A DNA stretch of 25,434 nucleotides, taken from contig CAZTDX010000054.1 in the NCBI GenBank assembly GCA_964612425.1, forward strand, positions 1 through 25,434, written 5' to 3'. The position numbers and the translations under genes were made by a program. Source of the DNA: CAUJGP01 sp964612425 (lineage in GTDB: Bacteria > Bdellovibrionota > Bdellovibrionia > Bdellovibrionales > Bdellovibrionaceae). The notes below the pieces were generated by a model, which saw only the letters and a list, made by a program, of their open reading frames with translations, searched no databases and was not told where the DNA came from. How positions within the stretch are numbered: position 1 is the first letter of the stretch; every line of letters starts with the position of its first letter. Below, piece by piece: positions 22,356 through 25,434 of the stretch.

Positions 22356-23339
22356 TTAAATAAACAAATTATTTTTAAATATTTGTGAAGTTGATAAACA
22401 TATATTTCTGACACAGACGATATTTTCAACTCCCGTGTCTGAATTAATTTTACAGCCAGATCCTAAAACTAAAAAACCTTTAACCTCAGACCCTGAAGCA
22501 AGACTTGATGTTTTATGTCTGAGAATAATTGATTCCTTAGAGGGCTCAAGTGTCCAGTCATTTAAAAAGCGTTGTTTGATCTTCATTGCAAACGGATTTT
22601 GTTCTAAAAGTAAATTTAAAATATTTTTTGTAGCAATAAGATAGTCATTCAAATTTCCTGTTTCAAACCAATGACAATCAATAGGAAAGACCTTCACGAC
22701 CTCTCCTTCCTTCATGGACTTCTTTAAAATATCATGAATTATATTAGAAGGTTCAATTTTAAGTCTATCAAAGATTCTATTTTTTAAATGCATAGGACCA
22801 ATAAAATGATAAGGAATAACCTCTTTATTTGTGTGAGGTTTAATTTTTCCAAAATCGATTACTAGACCACTTTCCTCTTCAGCCCAAACGGCATTAAATT
22901 TTGTTCCTGCTTCTGGATGTTTCATGACCATAAGGTTGGCAAGTGAATTGTTATCCTGAGCATAGCTTACAAAGTCAGTCATAACGTTAGGCTTTTTGGG
23001 CAGGATGACTTCATCGGCATTTATAACTAGAAATCCGTCTTTGTTATTTAAATGAGATTGTGCTTTTGCAATTCCACCCCCACTCCCTAGGAGCAAGTCT
23101 TCTTCGTTAGAGAATATAATATTATAACCCAATTGCTTAAGCTCTGCCCCAACCCGGTGGATTTCTTTTGGTAAATGATAAGTATTTATAACTATTTTTT
23201 GTGGATGAAGATCTTCAATGAGTGACAATGAATAATATAATAGTGGGATGCCGCAAAGTGGAATAGCTGGTTTAGGCAACACTTCAGTGTGTGGTCGAAA
23301 TCGCGTCCCCTCTCCTGCTGCAAGGAGCATGATGTTCAT
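22356..23339 (-). CDS. MurU-like sugar-1-phosphate nucleotidyltransferase with C-terminal extension
   Basis: A 327-residue NTP-transferase. The N-terminal signature MLLAAGEGTRFRPHTEVLPKPAIPL (Lys23 in LPKP) and GSGGGIAKAQ, VINADEVI and HWFETGNLNDYL match the MurNAc-1-phosphate uridylyltransferase/mannose-1-phosphate guanylyltransferase group. Pairing with an AmgK-like kinase favours MurU: UTP plus MurNAc-1-P to UDP-MurNAc in peptidoglycan recycling. Classical MurU is about 225 residues. This protein has roughly 90-100 more at the C terminus (LASGSEVKGFLVLGSGCKI... and following), like a short left-handed beta-helix. The start at 23339 overlaps the kinase stop as ATGA with AAGGA upstream; the in-frame TTG at 23357 is less likely. 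Substrate (MurNAc, GlcNAc or mannose phosphate) cannot be settled from sequence. Confidence 0.85.
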   Translation of the reverse strand: MNIMLLAAGEGTRFRPHTEVLPKPAIPLCGIPLLYYSLSLIEDLHPQKIVINTYHLPKEIHRVGAELKQLGYNIIFSNEEDLLLGSGGGIAKAQSHLNNKDGFLVINADEVILPKKPNVMTDFVSYAQDNNSLANLMVMKHPEAGTKFNAVWAEEESGLVIDFGKIKPHTNKEVIPYHFIGPMHLKNRIFDRLKIEPSNIIHDILKKSMKEGEVVKVFPIDCHWFETGNLNDYLIATKNILNLLLEQNPFAMKIKQRFLNDWTLEPSKESIILRHKTSSLASGSEVKGFLVLGSGCKINSDTGVENIVCVRNICLSTSQIFKNNLFI

Positions 23340-24364
23340 TGGAAGCTTTCCTTCCAATCATAAGCACCACTATCATTTAAAACTTTTTGCAGCACTTTAA
23401 ATTCAGTGAGTTTATTTAATCCTTCTCGAACGTTATTCATTGTATCGGGTATATACTTTAAATAGCGTCGATCTTTTCTTAACATCCAAAAACTAGCAAA
23501 ACTACCGATGGCTTTAACCAGTCTTTGAAGAGCTTGGACTTCATAAAGATAATTAAATTCATCTTTGTTCCATTCAATATTAAAATCAGAGCGGGCACGA
23601 TAGAGGTAATATTCTAAAAGCTCCATTTCCAGTGACTGTGGTATGGGGACATAGGCATCACGTAAAAGTGAACTTAAGTCGTATTGCACTAAGCCCATTC
23701 TTGCGTCTTGAAAGTCAATCACCCGCACTTTATTTTGAAATACCATGATGTTTCTCGAGTGATAGTCACGATGCTGAATAAATTTGGGTGGACGACTTAA
23801 TATTTCAGATATTTTAATAAATTCCTTTTCTAACTCCGACCCACATTGATTGTATTGAAGAATCCCCTCGATAAAGTGCTTTTTGGTGAAGTTTAATTCC
23901 CAACTTAACTTTTCAATATCAAAAGCCAAATTAAATGCTACACAAGGGGACTGATCTTTAGAGGCTATAAGGTGAATTTTTAGTAGTTCATCAAGAGCCA
24001 TTTTATAATATCCCAACACGCCATAGGGATTTCGACTTTTATAAAATTCATGTTCAAGGGTAATGTCGCCGAGATCTTCATATAAGATGATTCCGAGTTC
24101 ACCCGATTGTGATATGACCTCTGGAACTAAAACATTATTTTTTTTAAAATGTTTTTGAACGCTAAGGAGGGAGTAATTTTCTGGATCAAACGGCTCCCAT
24201 TCCATTAAGACCCAGGATTTATTTCCAGAGCATAAGCGAGAGTACCTTCGAGAGGAGGCATCGCCGGCAAGTGGAATAACTTCAAATAGACTCTGACTAA
24301 GTTGATCTTCTAAAGATTTACTTAAATATTGGGTAATTTCTGCCTTCAAACCAAACCCCTCCAT
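23336..24364 (-). CDS. AmgK-like aminoglycoside-phosphotransferase-fold sugar kinase
   Basis: A 342-residue APH-fold kinase. LAGDASSRRYSRL (32-44) is the AmgK-type N-terminal block, VLMEWEP carries the ATP strand, and ILYEDLGD marks the hinge. The catalytic loop is HRDYHSRN (198-205, Asp200, Asn205), and VIDFQDARMG (215-224) carries the metal-binding Asp217. AmgK phosphorylates the anomeric hydroxyl of MurNAc/GlcNAc, producing the substrate for MurU and bypassing de novo UDP-MurNAc synthesis. The stop overlaps the MurU-like start (ATGA), and the upstream unknown gene ends 26 bases away, so the three form an operon. ATG 24364 has no obvious ribosome site, suggesting translational coupling. Role by family and pairing. 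Confidence 0.86.
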   Translation of the reverse strand: MEGFGLKAEITQYLSKSLEDQLSQSLFEVIPLAGDASSRRYSRLCSGNKSWVLMEWEPFDPENYSLLSVQKHFKKNNVLVPEVISQSGELGIILYEDLGDITLEHEFYKSRNPYGVLGYYKMALDELLKIHLIASKDQSPCVAFNLAFDIEKLSWELNFTKKHFIEGILQYNQCGSELEKEFIKISEILSRPPKFIQHRDYHSRNIMVFQNKVRVIDFQDARMGLVQYDLSSLLRDAYVPIPQSLEMELLEYYLYRARSDFNIEWNKDEFNYLYEVQALQRLVKAIGSFASFWMLRKDRRYLKYIPDTMNNVREGLNKLTEFKVLQKVLNDSGAYDWKESFQ

Positions 24365-24390
24365 AGTATTGTTGGTCTTTTCAGCGAAAT

Positions 24391-25173
24391 CTAAATATGA
24401 TTTTTCTCTTCATTGAGAGATGAAACGCTGCTGCTATTTAAAAGCATCTCTAAAACTTCTCTCGTGTGCAAGGAATTCTGTGGCAATTGCTCAACCATTA
24501 AAGTTGATTTTGAGAAAAGCTCCACAATTTCCGCCTCTAAAACATTCTCAACCAGATACTCAGTAAGTGGTTTTGGGCTGCATAATATAAGGTGTGGACG
24601 CATTGAAGAAGGGAGCTTTCCTAAAACAATCAGTTGTTGCCTTTCAATAGGGGATAACTCCAGTATATTGCGAATGTATATGCAGATGTCAGAAAGACTT
24701 CGCATCTCATCGGAGTTCCAATTAGCCATGCCTGCGTCAGACCAAGGAAGGAGTGACCAAGCATTAAGGGTGTCTTGAATTTGACAAGCTAATTTTTGAG
24801 TTAATTCAGGGGTGCCGCCAATGATATTAATGAGTTGTTTTTTATGGTCATAGTGGGATTCAAATTCTTCCACCTTACTATAAGGTGCATTTAAATCGAG
24901 TAGCACATGCCCAATGTCTTGAATCATTGAGTAAATAGATTTTATGTCTTTATTTTCCAAGGTGCCACCTTGGCGGATATGAATGCTGCCAAAAAATTCA
25001 TTTTTATTCAAAATGGGAATATATAGATCACCATTGCGATTGGTTATGTAGTCTTTATCAAGATCAAGGGAGTCGATGGTCGGCGAAAACCCGATATATC
25101 GGTGGTATCGCTTTTCAATAATTCGACTTAATGACATCCACACGTGATAATTAAACTGTTCTCTAAAATACAT
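24391..25173 (-). CDS. Protein of unknown function with GAF-like N-terminal half, in the amgK-murU operon
   Basis: A 260-residue cytoplasmic protein from ATG 25173, which has GGGAG seven bases upstream; an in-frame TTG at 25260 has no ribosome site. The N-terminal half contains DLYIPILNKNEFFGSIHIRQG followed by a helix with MIQDIGHVLLDL, resembling the central strand-helix of GAF domains. The second half (IIGGTPELTQKLACQIQDTL..., LILCSPKPLTEYLVENVL, NSLHTREVLEMLLN) has an AAA-like spacing but no Walker motif, as in degenerate NtrC-type activators. This reading is tentative and no DNA-binding domain is seen. First gene of the operon with the AmgK- and MurU-like genes, so a sensing or coordinating role in cell-wall recycling is possible but unproven. 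Confidence 0.7.
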   Translation of the reverse strand: MYFREQFNYHVWMSLSRIIEKRYHRYIGFSPTIDSLDLDKDYITNRNGDLYIPILNKNEFFGSIHIRQGGTLENKDIKSIYSMIQDIGHVLLDLNAPYSKVEEFESHYDHKKQLINIIGGTPELTQKLACQIQDTLNAWSLLPWSDAGMANWNSDEMRSLSDICIYIRNILELSPIERQQLIVLGKLPSSMRPHLILCSPKPLTEYLVENVLEAEIVELFSKSTLMVEQLPQNSLHTREVLEMLLNSSSVSSLNEEKNHI

Positions 25174-25434
25174 TAGATATCTCCCAGTAAACGAGCCTTG
25201 CAATAGTGAGTTGAAGACATTGTTGAATCTAAGCAAATTGTTTGAAAGGGGGGAATACAATGTTTATGCCACAAAAACGGTCATATTTTTGTGTTCAAAG
25301 TCAATAAATTCGATTTGAAGTTAAGAAAATGACATTTTGCCGCCATTTTTTGGCTTCGAAAAAAACATAAACAATTTTAAGGGTCTCCCTCATAAAAGTG
25401 TAAGTTATTGATAATTCATCTTGATGTACCTAGA

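Noticed and set aside
24413..24778. Plus-strand ORF of 121 residues
   Set aside because: Lies antisense inside the GAF-like gene; no ribosome site or recognisable domain.
1..25434. CRISPR array, prophage or transposon
   Set aside because: No regularly spaced repeats, transposase, integrase or terminal inverted repeats were found on reading both strands.

Overview
The window is about 25.4 kb of AT-rich, gene-dense bacterial chromosome, interrupted by one 100-N assembly gap. The gene content points to a Gram-negative relative of Bdellovibrio (Bdellovibrionota): a TIGR02147-type regulator, a tadC-FHA operon, a DivIVA homologue next to maf/yggS/proC/DUF167 genes, an AmgK/MurU-type peptidoglycan-sugar recycling pair, and several exported proteins with no recognisable family. 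That assignment is an inference from gene families. There is no rRNA, tRNA, CRISPR array, transposase or phage gene.

Layout. 1-2.3 kb (+): an exported PQQ-type sugar (sorbosone/glucose) dehydrogenase-like protein and quinolinate synthase NadA. 2.4-4.1 kb: a minus-strand beta-lactamase-fold serine hydrolase split by the N gap, then a gene graveyard with a frameshifted, stop-containing minus-strand gene of unknown family and a decayed 3' piece of a second nadA about 90% identical to the intact one. 4.1-5.5 kb (+): a DUF4143 AAA ATPase. 5.6-6.1 kb (-): a small exported Arg/Asp-rich, Cys-containing protein with a strong terminator.

6.3-13.0 kb (-): a tightly coupled six-gene operon: tadC, a DUF192 protein, three membrane proteins that together carry four FHA domains, and a last gene that looks like a PP2C phosphatase without its catalytic aspartates. 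This is the best candidate for an under-described system: a Tad-linked phosphopeptide-binding membrane assembly with a pseudophosphatase.

13.0-19.7 kb (mostly +): maf, yggS and proC, then divIVA and a DUF167 gene. This housekeeping series is interrupted by a TIGR02147 regulator diverging from a large AT-rich secreted protein of unknown function, and later by an outer-membrane beta-barrel-like protein. 19.7-21.8 kb: a DCC thiol-redox protein diverging from an unknown membrane-anchored protein and an HTTM membrane protein, probably one functional module. 21.7-25.2 kb (-): a stand-alone response-regulator receiver whose 3' end overlaps the HTTM gene antisense, then an operon of a GAF-like protein of unknown role, an AmgK-like sugar kinase and a MurU-like nucleotidyltransferase. 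In a predator or a peptidoglycan-recycling bacterium, that pair would turn MurNAc into UDP-MurNAc.
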